64,000 nucleotides of DNA from Pseudooceanicola spongiae (lineage in GTDB: Bacteria; Pseudomonadota; Alphaproteobacteria; Rhodobacterales; Rhodobacteraceae): positions 2,953,501 to 3,017,500 of the forward strand of contig NZ_CP045201.1 of the NCBI RefSeq assembly GCF_014899185.1. The letters run 5' to 3'. The notes under the pieces are model-generated. The model was not told the origin of the DNA. It searched no databases and was given only the letters and a program-made list of their open reading frames with translations. Of this stretch, positions 1 to 7,888 are shown one piece after another. Position 1 is the first letter of the stretch. Every line of letters starts with the position of its first letter. Both the position numbers and the translations under genes were made by a program.

Positions 1-260
1 TCCGCGACAGCCGCCTGCACCGCGTAGAGCGTCGCCTGCACCAGGCTCCATTCCCCCCAGCCGCATTTGGCGCGCTTGTGGGAAAACGTGACGCGGGGGT
101 TGTCACGCAGGGCTTCACGGATGCGCTGGTAGTCGGCGGGGCGGGCGCGGGCGTCGAAATGGATCGCCATGTAATCGCCGACAGCCGTCAGTCTTTGCGC
201 CTGCTCGATGATCCCCTCAGGATCCTTGTGGCACAGCAATATGAATGCAATGGTCGCCAT
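1..260 (-). CDS. Core-2/I-branching type glycosyltransferase (GT14-like), N-terminal part only
   Basis: The first 86 codons of a leftward gene are visible; the rest lies outside the window. The start is the ATG at 258-260, giving MATIAFILLCHKDPEGI. The reading 'AFILLCHKDPE', then 'YMAIHFDAR', then 'RVTFSHKRAKCGWGEWSLV' follows the opening of core-2/I-branching beta-1,6-N-acetylglucosaminyltransferases, where 'LAHKDP', 'IHxD' and 'VxWGxxSLVxAT' are typical. Such enzymes in this bacterial group probably act on surface glycans or capsule in the cytoplasm. The gene diverges from a sulfotransferase 143 bp away, which fits a shared polysaccharide role. The family call rests on the N-terminus alone, and the acceptor is unknown. 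Confidence 0.7.
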   Translation of the reverse strand, partial: MATIAFILLCHKDPEGIIEQAQRLTAVGDYMAIHFDARARPADYQRIREALRDNPRVTFSHKRAKCGWGEWSLVQATLYAVQAAVA

Positions 261-403
261 TGGCGAAACGTTAAGCCTTTCGGATGCATCAGTGTTGCTT
301 AGGTTATGCGGCAACATGTCTTGATAAAACAGGCTTTGTTTGGCTTTTGCTGCACTATCGTCAGAGGCGCCAGTTCAGGCAGAGGGATCGGAGACCGGAC
401 AGG

Positions 404-1222
404 ATGGGATTTCCCGGAACGTGGATGACGGAAAGCGAAAGCGTGGTCTATCGGGTGGTGCCGAAATGCGCCTGCTCGACCATCGGTCAGATTCTGTATT
501 ACTCGGATCACGGGCAGTTCTTTGACGGAGATATCCACGATGCCAAGGCCGGTCTGCACAAGTGGTCGCTGGAGGCCAGTCAGCCGCTGATCGAGGCCAA
601 TGCGAAGGCCCACAAGAGCTATGCCTTCACCTGCGTGCGCAATCCCTACACCCGCATCCTGTCGTCATTTTTCGACAAGATCTGCGGCATTCAGCGCAAT
701 GGCAGCCGCTATCGCGGCAATCTGGTGCCGATGCTGATCCAGAAGTACGGGATCGAGGTTGGCGGCGCCGATGGCACCGAAGAGTTCGACCAGATCGCCA
801 GTTTCCGCCGCTTTCTGCTATTTGCCCGCGACAGCATCCGCTGGCGTCGCCCAATGGAGCCGGACATCCACTGGTCGGCCATGTCGGGGCATGTCTCGAC
901 CTATATCGTCAATGGCGGGCGCTATGACGCGATCTTCTGGACCGAGGCGTTCAACGACGGGCTGGGCAAGGTGCTGACGCAGATCGAGACGCCACATCCC
1001 GTCGATCTGGCGACGATCCCGCGGTTCAACGAGAGCGAAGGGCACGGGCCGAAGCGGTTGCATCCCGTTGAGGATTACTTCGACGATCTGTCGATGCACC
1101 TGGTCTACGAGATCTACAAACGCGATTTCGACATGTTCAAATACGATGCCCGCGACCCGTCCAACAAGATGCCGGTGGGCGAGATTGATCTGAACGAAGT
1201 GCACGCGAAACTGGGGGAATAG
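404..1222 (+). CDS. Sulfotransferase family 2 protein
   Basis: A cytosolic PAPS-dependent sulfotransferase of 272 aa. Near the N-terminus 'YRVVPKCACSTIGQIL' is the 5'-phosphosulfate loop (the usual PKxAxST pattern), and 'TCVRNPYTRILSSFFDK' at about residue 80 is the 3'-phosphate motif with the conserved Arg and Ser. The same frame is open from 284, but ATG 404 is preferred: it sits behind a GGAG-type Shine-Dalgarno (390-395), and the upstream residues are low-complexity and not family-like. It diverges from a branching glycosyltransferase, so sulfation of a surface polysaccharide is a reasonable inference. The acceptor is not shown by the sequence. Confidence 0.8.
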   Translation: MGFPGTWMTESESVVYRVVPKCACSTIGQILYYSDHGQFFDGDIHDAKAGLHKWSLEASQPLIEANAKAHKSYAFTCVRNPYTRILSSFFDKICGIQRNGSRYRGNLVPMLIQKYGIEVGGADGTEEFDQIASFRRFLLFARDSIRWRRPMEPDIHWSAMSGHVSTYIVNGGRYDAIFWTEAFNDGLGKVLTQIETPHPVDLATIPRFNESEGHGPKRLHPVEDYFDDLSMHLVYEIYKRDFDMFKYDARDPSNKMPVGEIDLNEVHAKLGE

Positions 1223-1244
1223 TCTCCCTTTGTTGTCGGCGCCT

Positions 1245-1742
1245 CTATAGACGCAAAATGTAGAAGAAATCGTCCGTCGGCTGGCCGTTGATCCGCACGC
1301 TGTCCGGGTGGGTCGCGATGCGCTCGAAGCCCTGTCGTTCATAGAAGGCGATGGCGCGGGCGTTTTCTGTATCGACGTAGAGCTCCAGCCGGACGAGGCC
1401 GTCTGACCTAGCCTGTGCAATCACCCCAGCCATCAGGATCTGTGCGGCGCCAGAGCCTTGGGCGCGGGCGGTGACGAAGAATGGCCCGATCTCGGCCCGG
1501 TGGCGGGTCCGCGCAAACGGGTTCCTGTGATAGCCGCAAAAGCCGATCAACACATCATCGGCGAAAACGCCGCGATAGCTCTGCCCGGCCAGCCTTGCCC
1601 GGAGCCACTCTGGCGTGGCAGCCGCCGCTTCCTCGGGCGTCACCAGAAAGCCCTTCGGGAAATCGCGCGCGCCCTCCATCCGCAGGGCCTGCCACGGTTC
1701 CGCATGGTCAGGCGTCAGCATCTTGTAGATGAAATCAGGCAT
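1245..1742 (-). CDS. GNAT family N-acetyltransferase
   Basis: A 165-aa single-domain GNAT protein. The acetyl-CoA site is seen in 'RAQGSGAAQILMAGVI' (motif A, variant of Q/RxxGxG/A), and 'LELYVDTENARAIAFYERQGFER' is the classical C-terminal motif B. The length is normal for the family. It converges on the sulfotransferase gene with a 22-bp gap and lies downstream of ccrM in the same direction, separated by a terminator. The substrate cannot be deduced; amines, aminoglycosides or protein N-termini are all possible. Confidence 0.85.
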   Translation of the reverse strand: MPDFIYKMLTPDHAEPWQALRMEGARDFPKGFLVTPEEAAAATPEWLRARLAGQSYRGVFADDVLIGFCGYHRNPFARTRHRAEIGPFFVTARAQGSGAAQILMAGVIAQARSDGLVRLELYVDTENARAIAFYERQGFERIATHPDSVRINGQPTDDFFYILRL

Positions 1743-1827
1743 CGGCGTCCCCTCAGCTGGTCCATGGTGGCAGCCTACATATCCCCGACCCGGACGCCAG
1801 TGGGTCTGATTGCAGACCGCTGGGCCG

Positions 1828-1858
1828 CAAAAAAAGCCCTACCGCAAGCGGCAGGGCT
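1828..1858 (-). terminator. Rho-independent terminator after ccrM
   Basis: A 10-bp stem with one mismatch and a 4-nt loop (1835-1858) is followed on the minus strand by seven T residues (1829-1835). It ends the ccrM transcript about 100 bp after the stop codon and insulates the GNAT gene. The remainder of 1743-1958 shows nothing else. Confidence 0.8.
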
Positions 1859-1958
1859 CAGGTGCGCACCCTGCGAAACGCAGTGGTACAGGCGGCTCTT
1901 GTTTGGGGGGTGCCCTGCGCGGGACGAGTCGGGCGCAGGGCAAATCTCAGGGGGTGGC

Positions 1959-3071
<1,113 letters not shown>

Positions 3072-3112
3072 TTACGGCACGATTTTCGCGCTCGTTATTA
3101 TGCCCAAATGAT

Positions 3113-3152
3113 GAGTCAAAGCGGAATCAGGGTCAATTTGTTTATTTGATTC
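3113..3152. promoter_or_regulatory. Cluster of three GANTC methylation sites upstream of ccrM
   Basis: GAGTC at 3113-3117, GAATC at 3124-3128 and GATTC at 3148-3152 lie in the 105-bp gap between rnhB and ccrM; a fourth, GAATC at 3008-3012, is just inside the gene. At about 65% GC the expected spacing is roughly one site per 300 bp, so three in 40 bp is dense. In Caulobacter the ccrM promoter is sensitive to methylation of GANTC sites in its leader, so autoregulation is plausible here. The sites are seen directly; the function is inferred. Confidence 0.6.
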
Positions 3153-3164
3153 AGGGGGTTAGTT

Positions 3165-3794
3165 TTAGTCTCGACACAAGATATTGCGCACAGGGGCGAA
3201 GCTGCGCCTATGATGTGGGGTCACCCCCAAATCCTGTAGGGCCGCCCTGTGCTGTTTCGTCGGGTAGCCTGCGTTGCGCTCCCAGCCGTAGCCGGGAAAG
3301 TGTTGCGCCAAATCCCACATGATCTGATCGCGCGCTATTTTCGCCATGATCGAGGCCGCAGCGATGGAAAGAGAGCGGGCATCGCCCTTCACCAGAGCCG
3401 TCGCAGGCAGGTTCAGACCGGCGGGAATCCGGTTGCCGTCGATCAGCACATGATCGGGGCGCATCTCAAGCCCCTGCACCGCGCGGCGCATCGCCAGATG
3501 ACTGGCCTGCAGGATATTGATCTCGTCGATCTCCTCGACCGAGGCATGGGCGACGGAGACAATCGCGCAGTCCTGCAGCAGCGCAAAGACATCCTGCCGC
3601 CGCTTCAGGCTGAGCTGTTTGGAATCGTTGATACCGGCCGGGATGCGGGTGGGATCGAGGATCACCGCGGCGGCCGTCACCGGCCCGGCAAGCGGGCCCC
3701 GCCCGACCTCATCCACCCCCGCGACATGCAGCGCACCGGTGCGCAGCGCCAGGGTTTCGTAGTGGTAATCGGGTATGGGTTTCAGGGGCGTCAT
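3165..3794 (-). CDS. rnhB: Ribonuclease HII
   Basis: A 209-aa type 2 RNase H that nicks RNA-DNA hybrids and removes misincorporated ribonucleotides. The family signature '[15 protein letters not shown]' carries the first two acidic active-site residues. '[11 protein letters not shown]' carries a third, and '[15 protein letters not shown]' is the conserved helix. The frame is open back to 3863, but ATG 3792-3794 gives the usual family length and start. It precedes ccrM on the same strand with 105 bp between them. Confidence 0.95.
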   Translation of the reverse strand: MTPLKPIPDYHYETLALRTGALHVAGVDEVGRGPLAGPVTAAAVILDPTRIPAGINDSKQLSLKRRQDVFALLQDCAIVSVAHASVEEIDEINILQASHLAMRRAVQGLEMRPDHVLIDGNRIPAGLNLPATALVKGDARSLSIAAASIMAKIARDQIMWDLAQHFPGYGWERNAGYPTKQHRAALQDLGVTPHHRRSFAPVRNILCRD

Positions 3795-3873
3795 GGGCTT
3801 CGGTTTGATCAGAGGCCGCAGAGGCACGCAAGATGTAGTATAGCTGACGTTGGCGAAGACCATGCCGATCGTG

Positions 3874-3904
3874 CAAAAATGGGGAGGCGTGGCGGCGCCT
3901 CCCC
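3874..3904 (-). terminator. Rho-independent terminator of the secreted Asp/Arg-rich protein gene
   Basis: The perfect inverted repeat GGGGAGGCG/CGCCTCCCC (3881-3904, 6-nt loop) is followed on the minus strand by ATTTTTG. It lies 117 bp downstream of the stop at 4021 and just upstream of rnhB, so it separates the two leftward units. Confidence 0.75.
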
Positions 3905-4020
3905 ATCGTCATTCCGGCAAGGTCTCGGCCCTGAGACGCATGGCGTCTGCGAAGGACCCAAGCCGGAATGGTCCCGCGCGCTGGAAGGGGGTCTTCTGCC
4001 TGCGCACGGAATTCTGGACC

Positions 4021-4602
4021 TCAGGACCCCTGCCAGCCGTTTTGCTGCATGCAGACCTGACGGTAGATGTAGCGCGGGCCCTGACGGCTGGAGGTCTCCT
4101 GGAGGCAGGATTGCGGCAGACGTGTCGGGATCGAGGCATAGTCACGGGCACAGGCCGCCGAATAGCCCTTGGCGCGGTAGCCATCGACATAGGTGGTGAC
4201 CAGGCAATGCCCCGGCACGACCATCACAGGCTGCGGCTGATAGCGCGGCGGCGTCGGGCGCGTCTGGTAGGCCTGACCGGGACGATAGTCGTCGCGGCGA
4301 TAGTCGTCACGGCGGTGATCGCGGCCCCGGTCATACTCGCGGTCGCGGTCATGGCGGCGATCATTGCGCCAGTCGGGCTGCGGCTGGGGTTGCGGGCGGA
4401 ACGGCTCATGCCGGGAGGCCTGCTGCTGGGCGCGCTGGTTCTCGTTGATCGCATTGCCGATGATGAACAGCGCGGTCGCACCGACGAACAGCTTGGCCAG
4501 ATCCTCGTTCTTGGCCTGCACGGGGGTGGCGGTCAGGGTGGTCAGCGCCAGAGCAGCGGCGGCGAGGGTGGCAGTGATCTTGCGGGTGTGGCTCAGGAAC
4601 AT
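4021..4602 (-). CDS. Secreted protein with Arg/Asp/Tyr-rich segment, unknown function
   Basis: A 193-aa protein not recognised as a named family. A clear Sec signal peptide covers residues 1-30 ('LAAAALALTTLTATPVQA'), followed by a short hydrophobic stretch ('LFVGATALFIIGNAI', about 38-52). A low-complexity Q/P then D/R/Y-rich segment occupies about residues 60-115. The C-terminal part (about 130-193) has four cysteines, 'GHCLVT', 'AACARDY', 'QSCLQE' and 'RQVCMQQNGW', suggesting a small disulfide-bonded periplasmic domain. It diverges from another small secreted protein with 219 bp between the starts. A cell-envelope role is only a guess. Confidence 0.6.
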   Translation of the reverse strand: MFLSHTRKITATLAAAALALTTLTATPVQAKNEDLAKLFVGATALFIIGNAINENQRAQQQASRHEPFRPQPQPQPDWRNDRRHDRDREYDRGRDHRRDDYRRDDYRPGQAYQTRPTPPRYQPQPVMVVPGHCLVTTYVDGYRAKGYSAACARDYASIPTRLPQSCLQETSSRQGPRYIYRQVCMQQNGWQGS

Positions 4603-4821
4603 CGTTCAGGTCCTTTCGAGGGGGCGGCGATCGAAACAGAATCACCGGGGGATGGGGGCCGGGCACAGGCTCCGGTCTTGTGCCCCGACACTGCCCCCAG
4701 GCCCGTCCGCCGCACAATAACGGGCGCCGGTTATCCAATAACACGCCGCCCCTGCGGCCTGCAGGCATGGGGCCATCGCTCTGTTATTGAATGGCAGGCG
4801 CAGATCCCCCAAGGTCTGGCC

Positions 4822-5136
4822 ATGACACGCACACACCCCCTCCTGCTGATTCCCGCTCTGCTGGCCCTCGGCCTGTCGCTGGTCACAGCCTCTGCCCCAC
4901 CGGCGCTGGCCGCCGGTGCCTGCTACGCCGACTACAAGGCCAAGCGGGACAAACCCTATGAACTCCACTACGGGGTCATGGAGGTGTCGTCCTGCGACCG
5001 GCAGCAGGCCGCAGAGGACGCCCGTGGCAGACTTGCGCGCAACGGCTGGACATTGCTGAATATCGTCTCAGTTTTCGACGAAAGCGGATTGGCAGGCAGG
5101 AAGAGTGATGCAGGACCCTATTATCTTCGCTTCTGA
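4822..5136 (+). CDS. Small secreted protein, unknown function
   Basis: 104 aa, with a signal peptide (residues 1-31, ending at 'APPALAAGA') and a mature part of about 70 residues containing two cysteines ('GACYADYKAKR' and 'VSSCDRQQAAEDARGRL') that could form one disulfide. The start ATG 4822 is the first Met of a normal Sec signal. The same frame is open far upstream (to 3850), but that stretch is antisense to the neighbouring gene and has no export signal. The last 29 bp overlap the start of the next gene, so the two are probably translationally coupled. No known domain was recognised. Confidence 0.65.
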   Translation: MTRTHPLLLIPALLALGLSLVTASAPPALAAGACYADYKAKRDKPYELHYGVMEVSSCDRQQAAEDARGRLARNGWTLLNIVSVFDESGLAGRKSDAGPYYLRF

Positions 5137-5809
5137 CCTCAGACGCAGCGGCACCCGTGCCGTCGTCATCGGGTTGGGCGCGGTCGTCGCGGTGCTGCTG
5201 CTGGCGGCCGTGTTCCTGTTTCTGAACCTGCCCGACGCCAATGCCTTCAACACGAGGGTTGAGCGGATCTTCGTCGAGAATGACCTCACCACCCAGGCCG
5301 AGGTCAAGCTGCTGAACATCCTCGCCCTGTCGGGCACGGCGTTTTCCGAAACGCTGGCGAGCTACCGCATGGTGATCTTCGTGCTGCTGGTCTTTGCCAC
5401 GGCGCTGCTGCTGGCGGCCCTCGGATTCCTCATCATGCTGATCGCGATGAACCGCCGCATGGCCCAGATCGAACGCGCCGGGATCGAGGTGAACTCGCTG
5501 ATGATCAGCCGCGAGGAAAAGATGGTCTACCTCAACAATCTCGGCTTCAAGCTCACCGACGCGGCGATCGAGACGCTGTCGGTGCTGGCCGAGGCGCGGA
5601 TGGACGACGATGTCCTCTCGGGCGTGCAGATCGAGGCGATGATTAGCGGCAAGGCGGAGGTCGATTGTGACGAGGCTGCCGGTGCCACCCGCATCAAGCG
5701 GCTGCGCGACACCCTCGGCAACCAGATCGTCAGCGAGCTGCTGATCAAGAACATCGCCCGCCGCGGCTATGTGCTTTCCGTCGGCAAGGATGTTATCCGG
5801 GTGATCTGA
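5108..5809 (+). CDS. Membrane-anchored protein with C-terminal OmpR-like winged helix
   Basis: A 233-aa protein with two transmembrane segments (about 17-40 and 88-113) enclosing a periplasmic loop of about 47 residues. After it comes a cytoplasmic part that ends in what looks like an OmpR/PhoB-type winged helix (about 145-231). The pattern 'FKLTDAAIETLSVLAEA', then 'IKRLRDTLGNQ', then 'IKNIARRGYVLSV' mimics the LTxxExxLLxxLA, IxRLRxKLG and TVRGxGYxL landmarks. No receiver domain is present. The start is ATG 5108 behind AGGAAG; a GTG three bases earlier is possible. It overlaps the preceding secreted-protein gene by 29 bp. It may be a one-component membrane regulator, or a degenerate wHTH used for protein contacts. 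No family name is claimed. Confidence 0.65.
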   Translation: MQDPIIFASDLRRSGTRAVVIGLGAVVAVLLLAAVFLFLNLPDANAFNTRVERIFVENDLTTQAEVKLLNILALSGTAFSETLASYRMVIFVLLVFATALLLAALGFLIMLIAMNRRMAQIERAGIEVNSLMISREEKMVYLNNLGFKLTDAAIETLSVLAEARMDDDVLSGVQIEAMISGKAEVDCDEAAGATRIKRLRDTLGNQIVSELLIKNIARRGYVLSVGKDVIRVI

Positions 5810-5833
5810 GCGACACCCAAGCGAGGCAAGAGC

Positions 5834-6592
5834 ATGACCCATATCGACCTGAACTCCGACCTGGGCGAGGCCTATGGCCCCTGGAGCATGGGCGACGACG
5901 CCGCCATGCTCGACATCGTCAACAGCGCCAATATCGCCTGCGGCGGCCATGCCAGCGACCCCGAAACGATGTTCCGCTCTCTGACACTGTGCAAGGAAAA
6001 GGGCGTCCAGATCGGCGCCCACCCCGGCTACGCCGACCCCCTCGGCTTCGGGCGCCGCGTCATCCCGATGACCCCGCCCGAGATCGAGCGTATGGTCGCC
6101 GCCCAGATCGGCACCCTCCAAGGCATCGCCGCGCTCGCTGGCGCAACCGTCACCTACGTCAAACCCCACGGCGCGCTGAACAACTTCGCCGCCGCCAACC
6201 GCGAGGCCGCTGACGCCATCGCCCGCGCCGTCAAGGCGATGCCCGGCAGCCTCGCCCTGCTGGCCGTCTCCGGTACTGAACTGGAAACGGCCGCCCGCGC
6301 CGCCGGCCTCACCACCGTCTCGGAGATCTTTGCCGACCGCGGCTACCAGCCCAACGGCCAGCTCGCCCCCCGCGGCACCCCCGGCGCCATGATCCACGAC
6401 CCCGATCAGGCCGCCGAGCGCCTGCTGCACTTCCTCGCCACCGGCCTGATGCCCACCGTCAACGGCGATCCGATCCCGCTGGAGGCCGCCTCGATCTGCG
6501 TGCACGGCGACAGCCCCGGCGCCGTCGCCATGGCCCGCCACCTCAGCGCCCGCCTGCAGGCCGAAGGCGTGACCCTCAAAGCCTTCACCTGA
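5834..6592 (+). CDS. pxpA: 5-oxoprolinase subunit A (LamB/YcsF family)
   Basis: A 252-aa LamB/YcsF protein. It opens with the invariant 'IDLNSDLGEAYGPW', followed by 'NIACGGHASDP', 'IGAHPGYADPLGFGRR' and 'VKPHGALNN', all hallmarks of PxpA. With PxpB and PxpC this protein cleaves 5-oxoproline to glutamate using ATP. Here no pxpBC lies next to it; those subunits must be elsewhere or absent. It sits 24 bp after the winged-helix membrane protein, so the two may share a transcript. It converges on the ABC permease gene across a hairpin. Confidence 0.9.
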   Translation: MTHIDLNSDLGEAYGPWSMGDDAAMLDIVNSANIACGGHASDPETMFRSLTLCKEKGVQIGAHPGYADPLGFGRRVIPMTPPEIERMVAAQIGTLQGIAALAGATVTYVKPHGALNNFAAANREAADAIARAVKAMPGSLALLAVSGTELETAARAAGLTTVSEIFADRGYQPNGQLAPRGTPGAMIHDPDQAAERLLHFLATGLMPTVNGDPIPLEAASICVHGDSPGAVAMARHLSARLQAEGVTLKAFT

Positions 6593-6596
6593 AACC

Positions 6597-6630
6597 GTTT
6601 CCCTGTTGAAAATATCCTCGGGGGGATGAA
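6597..6630. repeat. Rhodobacteraceae-type intergenic repeat, core B copy 1
   Basis: GTTTCCCTGTT, two variable bases, then AAATATCCTCGGGGG directly after pxpA. The same sequence, with two or three changes, recurs at 32769-32796, and its AAAATA(N4)CGGGGG half resembles the palindrome at 38017-38143. This looks like a dispersed non-coding repeat, not a gene part. Confidence 0.6.
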
Positions 6631-6651
6631 TTGCGGCCCCCTAGGACGCAA

Positions 6652-6676
6652 GAAGGGGGGCCGACAGCCCCCCTTC
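6652..6676. terminator. Convergent hairpin between pxpA and ABC permease
   Basis: GAAGGGGGGC, a 5-nt loop (CGACA), then GCCCCCCTTC: a perfect 10-bp stem lying between two convergent genes. There is no strong T-run on either side, so it may act as a bidirectional stop or as a 3'-end stabiliser. Confidence 0.6.
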
Positions 6677-6705
6677 CCTCGCAAATATCGCGAAACCCTG
6701 AAAGG

Positions 6706-7884
6706 TCAGCTCTGCGAAATGCCCCGCATCCGCTCCGAGCGGCGGCGCAGCATCTCCACCGTGGTCAGCAGTGCAATCGACACCACCACAAGGATCGTCG
6801 CCACCGCCAGAATGGTCGGCGAAATCTGCTCGCGCAGGCCGATGAACATCTGCCACGGCAGGGTCTTCTGACCGGCCGAGCCGACGAACAGCACCACGAC
6901 CACCTCATCGAACGAGGTGATGAAGGCGAACAGCGCGCCGGAGATCACGCCCGGCAGGATCAGCGGCATCTGGATGCGGAAGAACGTGGTCAGCGGGTTC
7001 GCCCCCATGTTCGCCGCCGCCCGCACCAGCGATCGGTCAAACCCGACCAGCGTCGCCGTCACGGTGATGATGACAAAGGGAATGCCAAGCGCCGCATGCG
7101 CCAGAACCACCCCCAGATAAGTGCCTTGCAGACCGATCCGCGAATAGAAGAAGTACATCCCCGCCGCCGAGATGATCAGCGGCACGATCATCGGCGAAAT
7201 CAGGATCGCCATGATGGTCTGACGGAACGGCACATGCGGCTGGCTCAGGCCAATCGCGGCGAGGGTGCCGAAACTGACCGACAGAAGTGTCGCCACCGGC
7301 GCGATACGCACCGAATTCCACAGCGCCTGCTGCCAGTCGCTATTGGTGAAGAAATCGCGGTAATGGCGCAGCGAATAGCCTGCGGGATCGAAGTTCAGCA
7401 TCTCCGGCGTGAAGGTGAAGAAGTTCTCGGCGTTGAAGCTCAGCGGCATGACCACGAGGATCGGCGTGATCAGGAACACCAGGATCGCGCCCGCAATGGT
7501 GCGGAAGGCATAGTGCCAGAGCACCTGCCCTGGCGTGGCATAGGGCGGCACCGACATGCGGTAGCGCCCGGAGGCCAGCCAGAAGGTGATATGGCCGAAG
7601 AAATAGCCCATCAACGCGCCCATCACCCCACCGGGAATACCGCTCAGCAGGTAGCCGACGGCGATGAACAGCACGAAAAAGCCCCATTTCGCGAGCTTTT
7701 CCTGATCGCGCAGGAAGGTGACGGCGGCAAAGGCCAACGCCCCCATCAGGATCGCGCCGCCAAGGATGCCGATCAGGCCAGAGCCCTGCGACGTGCCGAT
7801 GAACAGGCCGAAGAAGGCGCCAAAGGCGGCCACCACACCGGCGGCAAAGGAGACGGGTTTGGGTTGAGATACAGTCAGTGTCAT
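6706..7884 (-). CDS. ABC transporter permease, polyamine/opine type (PotC/PotI-like)
   Basis: A 392-aa inner-membrane permease. The last 270 residues form the binding-protein-dependent transport domain; the EAA-like loop 'VRAAANMGANPLTTFFRIQMPLILPG' is the ATPase contact site. The first 130 residues are an unusual extension with about four extra hydrophobic segments ('GVVAAFGAFFGLFIG', 'LGGAILMGALAFAAVTFL', 'WGFFVLFIAVGYLLSG'), absent from ordinary PotC (about 260 aa). It is the last gene of a leftward ATPase, binding protein, permease, permease operon and starts 4 bp after the first permease gene ends. The substrate is probably a polyamine or related cation. Confidence 0.85.
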   Translation of the reverse strand: MTLTVSQPKPVSFAAGVVAAFGAFFGLFIGTSQGSGLIGILGGAILMGALAFAAVTFLRDQEKLAKWGFFVLFIAVGYLLSGIPGGVMGALMGYFFGHITFWLASGRYRMSVPPYATPGQVLWHYAFRTIAGAILVFLITPILVVMPLSFNAENFFTFTPEMLNFDPAGYSLRHYRDFFTNSDWQQALWNSVRIAPVATLLSVSFGTLAAIGLSQPHVPFRQTIMAILISPMIVPLIISAAGMYFFYSRIGLQGTYLGVVLAHAALGIPFVIITVTATLVGFDRSLVRAAANMGANPLTTFFRIQMPLILPGVISGALFAFITSFDEVVVVLFVGSAGQKTLPWQMFIGLREQISPTILAVATILVVVSIALLTTVEMLRRRSERMRGISQS

Positions 7885-7888
7885 GTGT

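Noticed and set aside
4603..4821. A small gene in the divergent gap between the two secreted proteins
   Set aside because: Frames there are short, without Shine-Dalgarno sequences; treated as a promoter region.
4976..6541. A long minus-strand open frame (521 codons) opposite the winged-helix protein and pxpA
   Set aside because: Low-complexity, Gly/Asp/Val/His-rich translation without a recognised domain, fully antisense to two well-supported genes; typical of GC-rich shadow frames.
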